Below, piece by piece: positions 8,861 through 18,046 of a stretch of 64,000 nucleotides of DNA (positions are counted from its first letter, which is position 1; every line of letters starts with the position of its first letter). Location: contig NZ_JAQGNT010000022.1 of assembly GCF_028291725.1 (NCBI RefSeq), positions 1 to 64,000 of the forward strand, read 5' to 3'. The notes below the pieces were generated by a model, which saw only the letters and a list, made by a program, of their open reading frames with translations, was not told where the DNA came from and did no database searches. A program made the position numbers and the translations under genes. Source of the stretch: Hydrocarboniphaga sp. (GTDB lineage Bacteria > Pseudomonadota > Gammaproteobacteria > Nevskiales > Nevskiaceae).

Positions 8861-9292
8861 AGCGAGGGGCCGGGGCAGGTTCCCGGCCGCGCGCATCGCC
8901 TCGTTTCGTCATTCCGCTATCAGCGACCAGCGTTGATGCGCAGAGACCGCTGTTTCAGTTTTGCCCCGTCGACCGGAATACGCCCGGCCATCCCGCCCGG
9001 GGTGATGCCGCGGTCAAGCAAGTCCAGGCCAAGTCTGGCCCGGTGAATAAGCTGATCGGCGACGAGGGCATCGGGCTGTTCCGGAACTTCATCGTGATGG
9101 GCAAGAAGACCTGGGGCATGGTCATGGTCGTCAAGCACCAGAGCCTGCTGGTATCCATGCAGGCGGTGCCGGCCGGACATGCTGCAGGCCCCCTGGATGA
9201 TCCACAAGAGCGGACATCGAAGCGCCCGGCGCACAGCGCCCCGCCTGCCGCGGTGCATGGTCAAGGGTTTCGCTGCCCGGCCCGTGCCGATT

Positions 9293-9326
9293 CCATCTGT
9301 ATCTATCTGTATCCATCCGTATCTGT
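9293..9326. repeat. 10-bp tandem repeat
   Basis: Three and a half direct copies of CYATCYGTAT (CCATCTGTAT, CTATCTGTAT, CCATCCGTAT, then CTGT). The period is one helical turn, so any protein bound to each unit would sit on one face of the DNA. Confidence 0.7.
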
Positions 9327-9524
9327 CGGGATTGGCGGCGGCATTATTTCGGCGCTATTGCATTTACAAGCAAGAAAGCGCCGCCGGTGCTCTGTCGAAT
9401 CAACGAATGACGCTCAGTTCATAGCGTTCTGAGGCTCGTAGAAGACGAACCGCTTTGGAGCCCTTCAACGACACTGAAGGAGACCGGTATTAATTATCCC
9501 ACCCGTAGACGTGCCAGAATGAAA

Positions 9525-9537
9525 TCAACACTGTTGA
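9525..9537. promoter_or_regulatory. Dyad operator candidate upstream of receptor 2
   Basis: Perfect inverted repeat TCAAC-ACT-GTTGA, an exact match to the CAAC-N3-GT(T/C)G dyad found upstream of most operons in this window. It lies about 415 bases before the receptor 2 start. Confidence 0.55.
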
Positions 9538-9950
9538 CGGGCATCGTTTGCTGGGAGTAGCTTCCTTGCCACCGTCGTGCTGCGGCGGTCTGCAGCAAAG
9601 CGTCCGAAGAGTCGCACTGCACGTCTATGGTCGTCCAGTAAGCAGCTACATAAAAAAAGGACGATGTTGGAGGAGAGCGTGAGCTGTTGTTTTCGGAAAG
9701 CGACATTGTGTCGGTCGAAGCTGCGTCGTCTTGCAGCCGGTCGGACCGGTCGCCGCATGGCCAGCACAGTCCCGGTACACCCAAGCTCGCTTGGTCTGCC
9801 GAGAGGGTGTTCGCCCCAAAACTCTCCTTGTCCTGTAGCAGCCCTAGTGTCTCGTGATCTCGGTCTACGTGGCGCAAAAGTTTCTGTGCAGACGGGTCGC
9901 CAGAAGCGTGCTTTAGCGAGTGCTTCAATCCAACGGTGTGAGGAGAGCTA

Positions 9951-12602
9951 ATGAACGACAGTAGTTGCAAAGCCCAGTTATGCATGACGCTGGCATTCGG
10001 CCTGGGCTTGGCCTTGCCGGCAGGCGCCCAAGAAAATGGCGCGGAGACGGCTCCGATCGCGGCGCAGCCGGCGGAGGCAGCGCCCGCTGCAAAAGCCGAC
10101 GCTGCCTCCGACGATATTTCCGAAGTGATCGTCACCGCGCGGCGTATCGAAGAGCGTCTGCAGGACGTTCCGATCTCGATCACCGTGTTCAGCGAGGAGC
10201 AGATCGCCAGGAACAACCTGGTAAATTCCACCGATCTTGCGAACATCACACCGTCACTCTCGGCCAATAACAACTTTGGCAACGAAAACGCTTCGTTCGC
10301 GATCCGCGGGTTCGTGCAGGATGCCGGGACGCCGCCATCTGTCGGCGTCTATTTTGCCGACGTGGTCGCGCCGCGCGGTGTCTCCAACGGCATTCAAGTG
10401 GGCGATGGCGCCGGCCCGGGCAACTTCTTCGACCTGCAGAACGTTCAGGTCCTGAAGGGGCCGCAGGGCACGCTGCAGGGTCGCAACACGACGGGTGGCT
10501 CCATCCTTTTCGTGCCGAGGAAGCCGACCTCCGAGTTTGGAGGCTATGTTGAAGGCTCGGTCGGCAACTACGGCATGTATCGCACCCAGGGCGCCATCAA
10601 CCTGCCGATCAACGACACGCTGCGCGCGCGCTTCGCGGTCGACCATGAAACGCGGGATGGCTACCTCGACAATAATTCCGGCATTGGCCCCAGTGATTTC
10701 AACGACGTGAATTACGTCGCTGCGCGGGCCAGTGTGGTGTGGGACGCCACGCCGAACCTCGAGAACTATTTTATCGGGTCCTACAGCAATTCGGACACCA
10801 ACGGCAGCGTCCAGAAACTGATTGCCTGCAATGCCGATCCCAGTTCAGAGACCAACCCGCTGGGCGCGCTATTGAACGGATTCGGAAATCCGGGCCCGTG
10901 TGCTCAAGCCGCCCGGAACAAGGCGAGAGGCGACGGGTTTTATACGCTGCAGAGCGACATCACCTCGCCGGAGTCCAGGCTTAAGACCTGGCAGGCGATT
11001 AACACCACCACTTGGCACGCCACTGACACGCTCACGGCCAAGAATATCGTCAGCTACGCCGAGCTTACCGACGATCTGCGCAGCGCCCTGTTCGGCACGG
11101 ATTGGAGAATCACGAATTCATTAAATCCGGCTGATACACCCCATGTCCTTCCTTTCTCCTTTGTCCAGGCGCCCTCGGGACAACACTCGGCTGCCCAAAA
11201 CACGTTCACCGAAGAAATGCAGTTGCAGGGCTCGGCACTCAACGAGCGCCTGACCTATCAAAGCGGTGTCTATTACGAATCGAGCCGTCCGTTGAGCCAT
11301 TCCGGTGCCCAGTCTCCGTTCCTGGCTTCGTGCACGAGTGCTGAAGATCTGCAGTGCGCGGACTATCTCGGTCTGGATGCCACAAACTTTTCCACCTATC
11401 CGAGCCCGCCCCCACCGCCCGGAACGTATCCGAACGGGCAAGGTGGTACGGTCACTTTTCCGCTTGCGATCGGCGCGGTCAACTACACTTCGGGTGAGAC
11501 GACATTCCGCGACATCGGCATTTATTCGCAGTTGTCATACGCCATAACGGACCAGTGGAAGTTCACTGGCGGTTACCGTTACACCTGGGACCGGCAGCAA
11601 AATACCAGCACGCGTATCGGCTATACATTCCCCAGTGTGTACAACGGGCCATATTATTCCGTCGGCACCACGCCGACGGCGGCCTGTACCGATCAAAACT
11701 TCGCTCCGTCGTGCACCGAGAGCCTGGAGGCCAAATCGCAAGCGCCGACCTGGCTGGTCGACCTTGACTACAAGCCGCTCGACAACGTGTTGACCTACGT
11801 CAGTTACAAGCGGGGTTATCGTGCAGGTGGTGTTTTTGTCAACGCGCCCGCTGCCTTTAGTACGTTCAAGCCGGAACAGGTCGATACCTACGAACTGGGC
11901 CTGAAGACGAGCTTCAACAGCGTCGTTAAAGGAACCTTCGATATAGCCGGCTTCTACAACGACTTTAGCAATCAGCAGTTGCAGATTGGATTTAACGGCA
12001 CACCGGGTTCGGGCAATTCCTCCACAACGGCTATCGCCAATGCGGGTGCGTCGAAGATCTATGGTGTGGAGCTTGACGCGGTCATCGTCCCGGTTAAAGG
12101 CTTGGTACTCGAAGTCAACTACGCCTACCTGAAAACCGAGATCACAAAGTTCACCTTGCCCACGACGGACCCGACTGAGTTCACAACATCATCGTCGATC
12201 CAGAAGGGCGATCCGCTCGCACTTTCGCCGAAGAACAAGTTGGCAGCCTCCGCCGTCTACACGCTGCCGCTCAGCGCCGACATTGGAAAGATTTCGGGAG
12301 GTCCGACGTTTATTCATACCGATAAGCAGCTGTCGAACTACGACTATCTGCACTCTCCGTCGACCGTGGAGAATCTGGGGGGCAACTGGGGCGATCTAGA
12401 TGCGCGAAATCTTCTCAACCTGAACTTGAGCTGGAGTTCGATCATGAGATCGGAGTTCGACCTCTCGTTGTTCGCAACCAACGTGACGCACGAGAAGTAC
12501 TATAACTTCGTAGCGGGATTGGACGGCGCCGGTTTCGAGAGCGCGACGCTGGGCGAGCCCGCCATGTACGGTGCAAGTCTGCGTTACACGTTTGGTCAAT
12601 AA
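9951..12602 (+). CDS. TonB-dependent outer-membrane receptor 2
   Basis: 883 residues with a signal peptide (CMTLAFGLGLALPAGA, cleavage near QEN), a linker and a plug beginning ISEVIVTARRIEERLQDVPI. The plug signature is VQVLKGPQGTLQGRNTTGGS, with Gln where the family and the other three receptors have Phe. The barrel ends in ASLRYTFGQ. AGGAGAG four bases ahead of ATG 9951 fixes the start. It is closely related in plug and barrel to receptors 3 and 4 (shared QDVPISITV and GVYFADVVAPRG). The substrate is unknown. A Pro-rich loop (PSPPPPPG) lies in a predicted extracellular region. It forms a single-gene unit ended by a strong hairpin. Confidence 0.94.
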   Translation: MNDSSCKAQLCMTLAFGLGLALPAGAQENGAETAPIAAQPAEAAPAAKADAASDDISEVIVTARRIEERLQDVPISITVFSEEQIARNNLVNSTDLANITPSLSANNNFGNENASFAIRGFVQDAGTPPSVGVYFADVVAPRGVSNGIQVGDGAGPGNFFDLQNVQVLKGPQGTLQGRNTTGGSILFVPRKPTSEFGGYVEGSVGNYGMYRTQGAINLPINDTLRARFAVDHETRDGYLDNNSGIGPSDFNDVNYVAARASVVWDATPNLENYFIGSYSNSDTNGSVQKLIACNADPSSETNPLGALLNGFGNPGPCAQAARNKARGDGFYTLQSDITSPESRLKTWQAINTTTWHATDTLTAKNIVSYAELTDDLRSALFGTDWRITNSLNPADTPHVLPFSFVQAPSGQHSAAQNTFTEEMQLQGSALNERLTYQSGVYYESSRPLSHSGAQSPFLASCTSAEDLQCADYLGLDATNFSTYPSPPPPPGTYPNGQGGTVTFPLAIGAVNYTSGETTFRDIGIYSQLSYAITDQWKFTGGYRYTWDRQQNTSTRIGYTFPSVYNGPYYSVGTTPTAACTDQNFAPSCTESLEAKSQAPTWLVDLDYKPLDNVLTYVSYKRGYRAGGVFVNAPAAFSTFKPEQVDTYELGLKTSFNSVVKGTFDIAGFYNDFSNQQLQIGFNGTPGSGNSSTTAIANAGASKIYGVELDAVIVPVKGLVLEVNYAYLKTEITKFTLPTTDPTEFTTSSSIQKGDPLALSPKNKLAASAVYTLPLSADIGKISGGPTFIHTDKQLSNYDYLHSPSTVENLGGNWGDLDARNLLNLNLSWSSIMRSEFDLSLFATNVTHEKYYNFVAGLDGAGFESATLGEPAMYGASLRYTFGQ

Positions 12603-12626
12603 GAGCAAGACCTGAGGTCTGAAAAC

Positions 12627-12657
12627 TTCGGGCTCGAGCAATTTGCTCGAGCCCGAA
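12627..12657 (+). terminator. Hairpin terminator of receptor 2
   Basis: Perfect 15-base arms starting TTCGGGCTCGAGCAA, with essentially no spare loop, 24 bases past the stop codon. A T-rich tail is lacking, but stem strength and position fit a terminator. Confidence 0.7.
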
Positions 12658-13136
12658 TATCATCTGATCGTGAGCGTCTGCTCGCGCCATCATCCTGCCG
12701 GTGGCTTGCCCGGAGGTTTACTTGCTGGACTATTGACGATGATGGCTGTCATCGTCATCAAGCGGCGCCACAAGGGCGCCGGTTTCCGTGCCGCTGCAGG
12801 TTCGTTCGATCGAGCCGTCTGCTGAAGCGCTGCTGCAGGAATGCACCCGCGCCGCCGCCTGCTGCAAGCCAAACCCCGACCCGATGAATTTCCACGGCTG
12901 GCTGATCACGCGGCGACTCCCGCTGATGCACAGCGCTGTTGTTGTGTCGAACGCTGCGGTCTGTCGAAAGAATTGACCTCCCGACGTTCGTAATTCGTTA
13001 AAGTAGAGACTGGGAGAAACGTCGGTGGGGATGCGCCAATCATAACCCCGACCTGTTCCATGGGGCGCATCGCAGCGATCGCCGAACACAATCCTGGTCC
13101 GCCGCGCACCCGCGCTTGATCAAAAAGGAGACACGC
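12658..13136. other. Intergenic region before the enoyl-CoA hydratase, no gene
   Basis: Only short frames without recognisable features are present. A degenerate copy of the recurrent dyad (CAGC-GCT-GTTG, 12931-12941) lies about 200 bases before the hydratase start. The hydratase ribosome-binding site (AAGGAG) is at the right edge. Confidence 0.45.
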
Positions 13137-13943
13137 ATGTCCAACGAAGCACCGCACCTGCTGACCGAGGAGGACGGCGGCATCCTGATCGCCACGCTCA
13201 ACCGGCCGGAAAAGCTCAACGCCATCACCCCGCAGATGATGGAGCTGTTCGAGATCACCTTGCACCGGTTCCGCGACACGCCCGAGTTGAAGGTCATGCT
13301 GATAAGGGCGGCCGGCCGCTACTTCTGTTCGGGCGCCGACCTGCGTAGCGGCTCGGCTGCTTCGACACGCAGCGGCTCGGCCATCCGCGAGAACCATCGC
13401 CTCAGGCTCAATGGCATGCATCGCATCTACGACGAGATGGAGCACATCGAAAAGCCCATCGTCGTCGCGCATCACGCCATGTGCGTTGGTGGCGGCCTGG
13501 AGATGTCGCTGTCCTGCGACTTCCGCCTGGCGGCCAAGAGTGCGAGCTACGCATTCCCGGAAGGCAAGTTCGGCGTGCTGCCGGCGTCCAACGGCGTCAG
13601 CCGCCTGGCGCGTATCATCGGCACGCACTGGACACGCTACCTGATCATGGCCAACCTGCCGGCCAATGCCAGCAAGGCCGAGATCATGGGCCTGGTCCAC
13701 GAGGTCTACCCGGACGAAACCTTCGCCGACGACGTGATGAACTTCTGCCGCCATCTGGCGCAGCAGAATGGCGAGCAGATGGGCACCGCCAAGATCGCGA
13801 TCGAACTGGCTCACGACGTGGGCCTGGCACAGGCGCGCAACGTGGAACGCCTGGCCAACAGCGCGCTGATGCTCAACCCGGACTTTCTCGCGGGTATGGA
13901 GCGCTACCTCAAAGGTGTCGGCAGCAAGGGCAAGGCCGACTGA
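13137..13943 (+). CDS. Enoyl-CoA hydratase/isomerase (crotonase family)
   Basis: 268 residues. Crotonase features in order: LNRPEKLNAITPQM near the N-terminus, the first oxyanion-hole strand YFCSGADL, then HHAMCVGGGLEMSLSCDFRL with the second oxyanion Gly and one candidate catalytic Glu, and AFPEGKFGVLPASNG with the second. It would hydrate or isomerise an enoyl-CoA during beta-oxidation of a side chain or opened ring. AAGGAG seven bases before ATG 13137 decides the start over upstream in-frame codons. It heads a plus-strand run with a CMD-like protein and an SDR. Confidence 0.93.
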   Translation: MSNEAPHLLTEEDGGILIATLNRPEKLNAITPQMMELFEITLHRFRDTPELKVMLIRAAGRYFCSGADLRSGSAASTRSGSAIRENHRLRLNGMHRIYDEMEHIEKPIVVAHHAMCVGGGLEMSLSCDFRLAAKSASYAFPEGKFGVLPASNGVSRLARIIGTHWTRYLIMANLPANASKAEIMGLVHEVYPDETFADDVMNFCRHLAQQNGEQMGTAKIAIELAHDVGLAQARNVERLANSALMLNPDFLAGMERYLKGVGSKGKAD

Positions 13944-14068
13944 GCATGGCGAACGGGCGCACCGCCTTTGAAGCTGCGAGCTGGTGATCGTCACTATCGC
14001 GACACGCAGGTCGCGCCGCGCGTTCAGTATCCCAACATCATTCGCTAGCCAGAATCCGAGAGCCCAGC

Positions 14069-14656
14069 ATGACTGAGACCGCACTGCGTATTCCGCTGAT
14101 CACCGAGGCGCAGCGCAACACCGGCGAGGTGCGCGCAATGTTCGCTGCAATGGATGGTGTGAGCAAACTCAACAACGAGAACAATCACGCGCTCAACACA
14201 CTCGCGCAGCATCCAGCACTCGCGACTCCCTATCTGGCGTTCAACAAGCATCTGCTGACGACCACGACCTTGCCGCTGCGGCTGCGTCAGATCGCGATCC
14301 TCCGCGTGGGCTGGTTGCAACACTCGCGCTACATCTGGACCAGTCACGTGGGAGTATCGCTGCGCCGGGGCCTGGAGCCCGAGATGTTCGAGCCCATCAA
14401 GCTTGGAGCGGGCTCCGAGTATTGGTCGCATCCAGAACGCGCGGTGCTTCGAGCGGTCGAGCAGCTTCGTGACCGCTCCGATCTGGATGATGCGACCTGG
14501 GCTGAGCTTTCGTCGCATCTGGATCAGCGGCAGATCATGGATTTGTTGTTCACGGTCGGCACCTACATGCTGCTGGCGCTGACATACAACGCGATACGCA
14601 TGCAGCTCGAGCCCGAGCTGCTGGAATTCGCGCAACAATATGGCTCCCCGGACTGA
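14069..14656 (+). CDS. Carboxymuconolactone-decarboxylase-family protein
   Basis: 195 residues, all-helical AhpD/CMD fold. The core is LPLRLRQIAILRVGWLQHSRY, then IWTSHVGVSLRRGL. The CxxC peroxidase pair of AhpD is absent (HSRYIWTSH instead), so a redox role is unlikely. Relatives with this arrangement are common in catabolic clusters but are functionally ill defined, with decarboxylation, dehydratase or hydrolase roles proposed. It is co-directional with the enoyl-CoA hydratase and the SDR that follows 58 bases later. A broken relative of the same family lies at 5300-5560. Confidence 0.85.
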   Translation: MTETALRIPLITEAQRNTGEVRAMFAAMDGVSKLNNENNHALNTLAQHPALATPYLAFNKHLLTTTTLPLRLRQIAILRVGWLQHSRYIWTSHVGVSLRRGLEPEMFEPIKLGAGSEYWSHPERAVLRAVEQLRDRSDLDDATWAELSSHLDQRQIMDLLFTVGTYMLLALTYNAIRMQLEPELLEFAQQYGSPD

Positions 14657-14714
14657 GGCTGGCGCGAAGCGCATTCCGGCTGACGATACACAAGCCAACA
14701 CGAGAGGAAGAAAA

Positions 14715-15467
14715 ATGGGCAAAACGGCTTTGGTAACCGGTGCGGCGGCCGGCATCGGCAGGGCGTGTGCGCTGCGGCTCGCGCGTGATGGAATGGCGAT
14801 CGGTGTGCTTGATCTCAACCTGGAAGGTTGCGAGCGGGTAGTGGCCGAGATCAAGGCGGCGGGTGGCAAGGCCATCGCGCTGAAGGCCAGCATCGCCGAT
14901 CGCGCGCAGGTTACCGCCGCGGTCACCCGGCTGCGCGAAGCTTTCGGTCCGGTCACCGTCCTCGTCAATAACGCGGGCATTACCGGTTTTGCTGCGTTCG
15001 AGGATCTCACGGACGAGGTCTGGGATCGCATGATGACGGTCAACCTGAAGGGGCCCTTCATCGTCACGCAGGTGGTGCTGGCCGACATGAAGGCCGCCAA
15101 GTGGGGCCGCATCGTCAACCTGTCGTCGTCGAGCGCGCAGACCGGCGCGCTGAACATGGCGCACTACGCATCGTCCAAGGGCGCGATTATCGCGCTGACG
15201 CGTTCGCTGGCGCGCGAACTGGGGCCGCTGGGCATCACTTGCAACAACATTCCGCCGGGTTCGGTGATGGGTACGGAAATGTCGCAGGCCTCGGTTGCGG
15301 CCGGTCTGACGGCGATACCGGAAGACAAGCTGATCGGGGCCATTCCGGTGCGCCGTGTCGGTGAACCCGACGACATTGCCGGCGCTTGCTCGTGGCTGGC
15401 TTCGGAAGGCGCCGGTTACGTGACCGGCCAGACCATCGGCGTCAACGGCGGGCGCGTCGTGTCGTGA
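14715..15467 (+). CDS. Short-chain dehydrogenase/reductase (SDR) 1
   Basis: 250 residues. It has the classical SDR layout: TGAAAGIG (8-15) for the nucleotide, NNAG (85-88), a Ser near 138, catalytic Tyr151-x3-Lys155 (YASSK), and a PGSV loop. Asp in VLDLNLEG after beta-2 suggests NAD(H) over NADP(H). FabG-like sequence suggests a hydroxyacyl-CoA or alicyclic alcohol substrate. AGAGGAAG before ATG 14715 defines the start; an open frame further upstream overlaps the CMD gene and is ignored. It is the last gene of the enoyl-CoA hydratase run and convergent with cofD. Confidence 0.92.
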   Translation: MGKTALVTGAAAGIGRACALRLARDGMAIGVLDLNLEGCERVVAEIKAAGGKAIALKASIADRAQVTAAVTRLREAFGPVTVLVNNAGITGFAAFEDLTDEVWDRMMTVNLKGPFIVTQVVLADMKAAKWGRIVNLSSSSAQTGALNMAHYASSKGAIIALTRSLARELGPLGITCNNIPPGSVMGTEMSQASVAAGLTAIPEDKLIGAIPVRRVGEPDDIAGACSWLASEGAGYVTGQTIGVNGGRVVS

Positions 15468-15545
15468 TGTCGTGAGCCCGGCGCCTCGTCGGCAACCGCC
15501 GGCGCGGCGTGGAGATCTGGACGAGGACCGTGACGAGGGCCGTCT

Positions 15546-16526
15546 TCAGCTGCGCAGCTTTTCCGCCAGTGCGATGCAGTGTCGGGCCAGCGTGGTCTTC
15601 TGATCCAAGGTCTGCATCACCGTAGGTGCCACCACGAAGCGGGAATCCGTGCCTGCCAGCTCCGCGTCGGCTTCGTCGATGATCACGGCATCGACGAAGT
15701 CCGCGTACAACTCGGCGATGACGCCGGCATGCGGCTGCACGCCGAGTTCGCGCATGATCTTCGCCGTGGGACCCTTGATCGCATCGCCGGCGACGATCGG
15801 CGATACCGCCAGCACCGGCGCGCGCAGCGCGCGCAGAGACTCGCGCAGCTCGGTGATCGCCAGCATCGGCGCCAGGCTGAGATAAGGATTGGACGGGCAG
15901 ATAATTACGCCGGCGAGTTCGGGACTGGCAAGCAGTTCGCGCAAGGCCGGTGCGAGCCGTGCCTGCGCGGCACCTTTGAATTCGAGCCCCCGCAGAACGG
16001 GCTCGCAGCGCAGCCGCACGAAGTAATCCTGAAAGGCGAGGGAGCCCTGATCGGTATGCACGGTGGTGCGTACTGGCTGATCGCTGACCGGCAGTACGGT
16101 CACGGTCACGCCGAGCCGGTGCGCAAGTTCAGCGCTGACCTGACTCAGGCTAAGGCCCTGCGCCAGCAGCTGGCGGCGCAGCAGATGCAGTGCGATGTCG
16201 CGATCGCCGAGCGAGAACCAGCTGTCGCCGTCGAGCCGCCGCAGTTCCTCGAGCACGCCGAAGCTTTCGTCGGCGCGTCCCCAGCCTTGCTGCGGATGCA
16301 CCACACCAGCGAGCGTATACAGCACCGTATCGAGATCGGGGCAGATGGTCAGGCCCAGGTGCTCGAAGTCATCACCAATGTTGACAGCCACGACCAGCGA
16401 CTCCGCGGGCAGCGCCTGTGCCAGGCCGGCGGCCAGCTTGGCGCCGCCGACACCGCCCGAAAGCGCAAGGTAGCGCTTCGAATCAACAGCGGTGGGCAGG
16501 GCTTGGGCACGCATCGCGATCCTCAA
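15546..16526 (-). CDS. cofD: 2-phospho-L-lactate (or phosphoenolpyruvate) transferase, coenzyme F420 biosynthesis
   Basis: 326 residues, CofD/FbiA family. The N-terminal LSGGVGGAKLAAGLAQAL is the family hallmark, followed by VNIGDDFEHLGLTICPDLDT and later the IICPSNPYLSLAPML and SPIVAGDAIKGPTAKIM segments. CofD transfers the phospholactyl-type moiety from the GPP/GDP-activated donor made by CofC onto the deazaflavin Fo, giving F420-0 or its dehydro form. It stands alone between convergent SDR and divergent MFS genes, 9-18 kb from cofE, cofGH and cofC. Two in-frame ATGs (16526 and 16514) are possible starts. Confidence 0.95.
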   Translation of the reverse strand: MRIAMRAQALPTAVDSKRYLALSGGVGGAKLAAGLAQALPAESLVVAVNIGDDFEHLGLTICPDLDTVLYTLAGVVHPQQGWGRADESFGVLEELRRLDGDSWFSLGDRDIALHLLRRQLLAQGLSLSQVSAELAHRLGVTVTVLPVSDQPVRTTVHTDQGSLAFQDYFVRLRCEPVLRGLEFKGAAQARLAPALRELLASPELAGVIICPSNPYLSLAPMLAITELRESLRALRAPVLAVSPIVAGDAIKGPTAKIMRELGVQPHAGVIAELYADFVDAVIIDEADAELAGTDSRFVVAPTVMQTLDQKTTLARHCIALAEKLRS

Positions 16527-16663
16527 TGCTATCTTTCATGTCGGCTACCCGCCAAGGCGGTTCTCATCACAACAGACGGGCGTCGGCGGTCTCGTGCGAC
16601 GGTGCCGCGGATCGACCGTGTGGGACTTCCACCAGCACGGCCATCGTAAAAGAAGGAATCTGA

Positions 16664-18046
16664 ATGACCGCAGTCGAAACTTCCACGCCGGTGGCGGCGA
16701 CGCTGTATCCGTCGCCTGCGGCAGGCTGGTATGCCACGATCGTGCTGGCCTTGCTGTATTGGTTCTCGGTGCTGGATCGTTTCATCATCGGCTTGATGGT
16801 CGACCCCATCAAGCGCGACCTGGGCCTCACCGATCTGCAGTTCGGCATCCTGACCGGCTCCGCTTTCGCGATCACGTTTTCTGTCGTAGGGCTGTTGGCC
16901 GGCGCCTTGGCGGACCGGTTCAACCGGCGCTGGGTGATCTACGTCGGCGTGACGATCTGGTCGCTCGCCACTGCCGCCTGTGGTTTCGCGCAGAGTTACT
17001 GGCACATGCTGCTGGCCCGCGTGGGCGTCGGCGCCGGCGAGGCCGCGCTCAACCCTTGTGCAACATCGATGATCACGGACCTGTTTCCGCGCCACCGCCT
17101 GACCACCGCCTTGGCTGTATACGCGATGGGGTCTACGGTGGGTTCCGGTTGCGCCTATCTGTTCGGCGGCCTGATCGTGACTCTGGTATCGAAGTCCGCG
17201 ACTTTCGAACTGCCGCTGGTGGGAGCAGTCCGCTCCTGGCAGGCCGCGTTCTTCATCGTCGGCGTGCCGGGTGCACTGGTTTCGTTGCTGATCTTTGCGG
17301 TGCCCGAGCCGCTGCGCCGCGGCACCCGCGCCGCACAGCGGCGAGCCGGTTTGTTCTGGCGCGATGCGGTCGGATACTACCTCGCGCTGATCCGGTTCAT
17401 GCGTGGCCGCGGGCGCTTCTTCCTGTATCACTACACCGGCTTTGGCCTCGCCTCGCTGATCGTCAGCGGCTGCCAGGCCTGGTATCCGGCTTATATCGGA
17501 CGCAGCTTCGGTTGGAAGGCCGACAAGATCGGCCTGTACATGGGCGTGACGCTGGTGATATCCGGCGTTGTCGGCAAGCTGATCGGCGGCCTGGCAGTAG
17601 ATGCCATGTATCGCCGCGGAATGCGTGACGCGCAGTTCCGCTGGTATGGCGCTGCGCTGCTGGCCGCCACTCCGCTTGGACTGATCGCTTTCACCGCCGG
17701 CAGTCCCTGGATGTTTCTGGGCTTCATCAGCTTGTTTCTGGTGGTGCTGTCTCCCTTCATCGCCTGCGCCAACGCCGCGCTCAATCTGGTCACGCCCAAC
17801 GAGCTGCGCGGCACCGGCGTTGCGTTCTTCAATGGCACGGCCGGACTCGTCGGCCTCGCCGGCGGGCCGATTCTGGTCGCGGCGCTCTCCGATCATGTGT
17901 TCAACAGCAGCGCCAACAGCGGCAGCAGCCTTGGCCTGGGTCTGGCCGCGGCCACTGCGATCTGCTGCCCTGTCGCCGCCTTGCTGCTGTTCTGCGGCAT
18001 GAAGGCGATGCGGCGGGCGGTGGACGAAGCGGAGACTTCGGCATGA
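16664..18046 (+). CDS. MFS transporter, spinster/GlpT-like
   Basis: 460 residues with about 12 hydrophobic helices. The first segment (WYATIVLALLYWFSVLDRFI) is followed by the MFS loop 2-3 pattern (ALADRFNRRWVIYVG) and RVGVGAGEAALNP in helix 4. It probably moves an organic acid, a conjugate or a pathway intermediate across the inner membrane. GAAGGAAT precedes the ATG. The last codons overlap the ATG of an AraC regulator by 4 bases, so the two are translationally coupled. Confidence 0.92.
   Translation: MTAVETSTPVAATLYPSPAAGWYATIVLALLYWFSVLDRFIIGLMVDPIKRDLGLTDLQFGILTGSAFAITFSVVGLLAGALADRFNRRWVIYVGVTIWSLATAACGFAQSYWHMLLARVGVGAGEAALNPCATSMITDLFPRHRLTTALAVYAMGSTVGSGCAYLFGGLIVTLVSKSATFELPLVGAVRSWQAAFFIVGVPGALVSLLIFAVPEPLRRGTRAAQRRAGLFWRDAVGYYLALIRFMRGRGRFFLYHYTGFGLASLIVSGCQAWYPAYIGRSFGWKADKIGLYMGVTLVISGVVGKLIGGLAVDAMYRRGMRDAQFRWYGAALLAATPLGLIAFTAGSPWMFLGFISLFLVVLSPFIACANAALNLVTPNELRGTGVAFFNGTAGLVGLAGGPILVAALSDHVFNSSANSGSSLGLGLAAATAICCPVAALLLFCGMKAMRRAVDEAETSA

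Larger units (their letters stand above)
8861..9950. other. Gene-poor 1.1 kb upstream of receptor 2
   Basis: A plus-strand frame from about 8941 to 9215 stays open (it includes KLIGDEGIGLFRNFIVMGKK), but it has no convincing start and its sense cannot be told from an antisense shadow. No family was recognised. Downstream lie a 10-bp tandem repeat (9293-9326) and a copy of the recurrent dyad (9525-9537). The last 400 bases probably contain the promoter of receptor 2. Confidence 0.5.

Noticed and set aside
8941-9215. Possible conserved coding fragment (KLIGDEGIGLFRNFIVMGKK region)
   Set aside because: It looks protein-like, but no family was recognised, there is no start, and the sense strand is unclear. 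A translated database search with a significant hit would reinstate it.
12788-12976. Short plus-strand frame upstream of the enoyl-CoA hydratase
   Set aside because: Cys/Ala-rich, no ribosome-binding site, no recognisable family.
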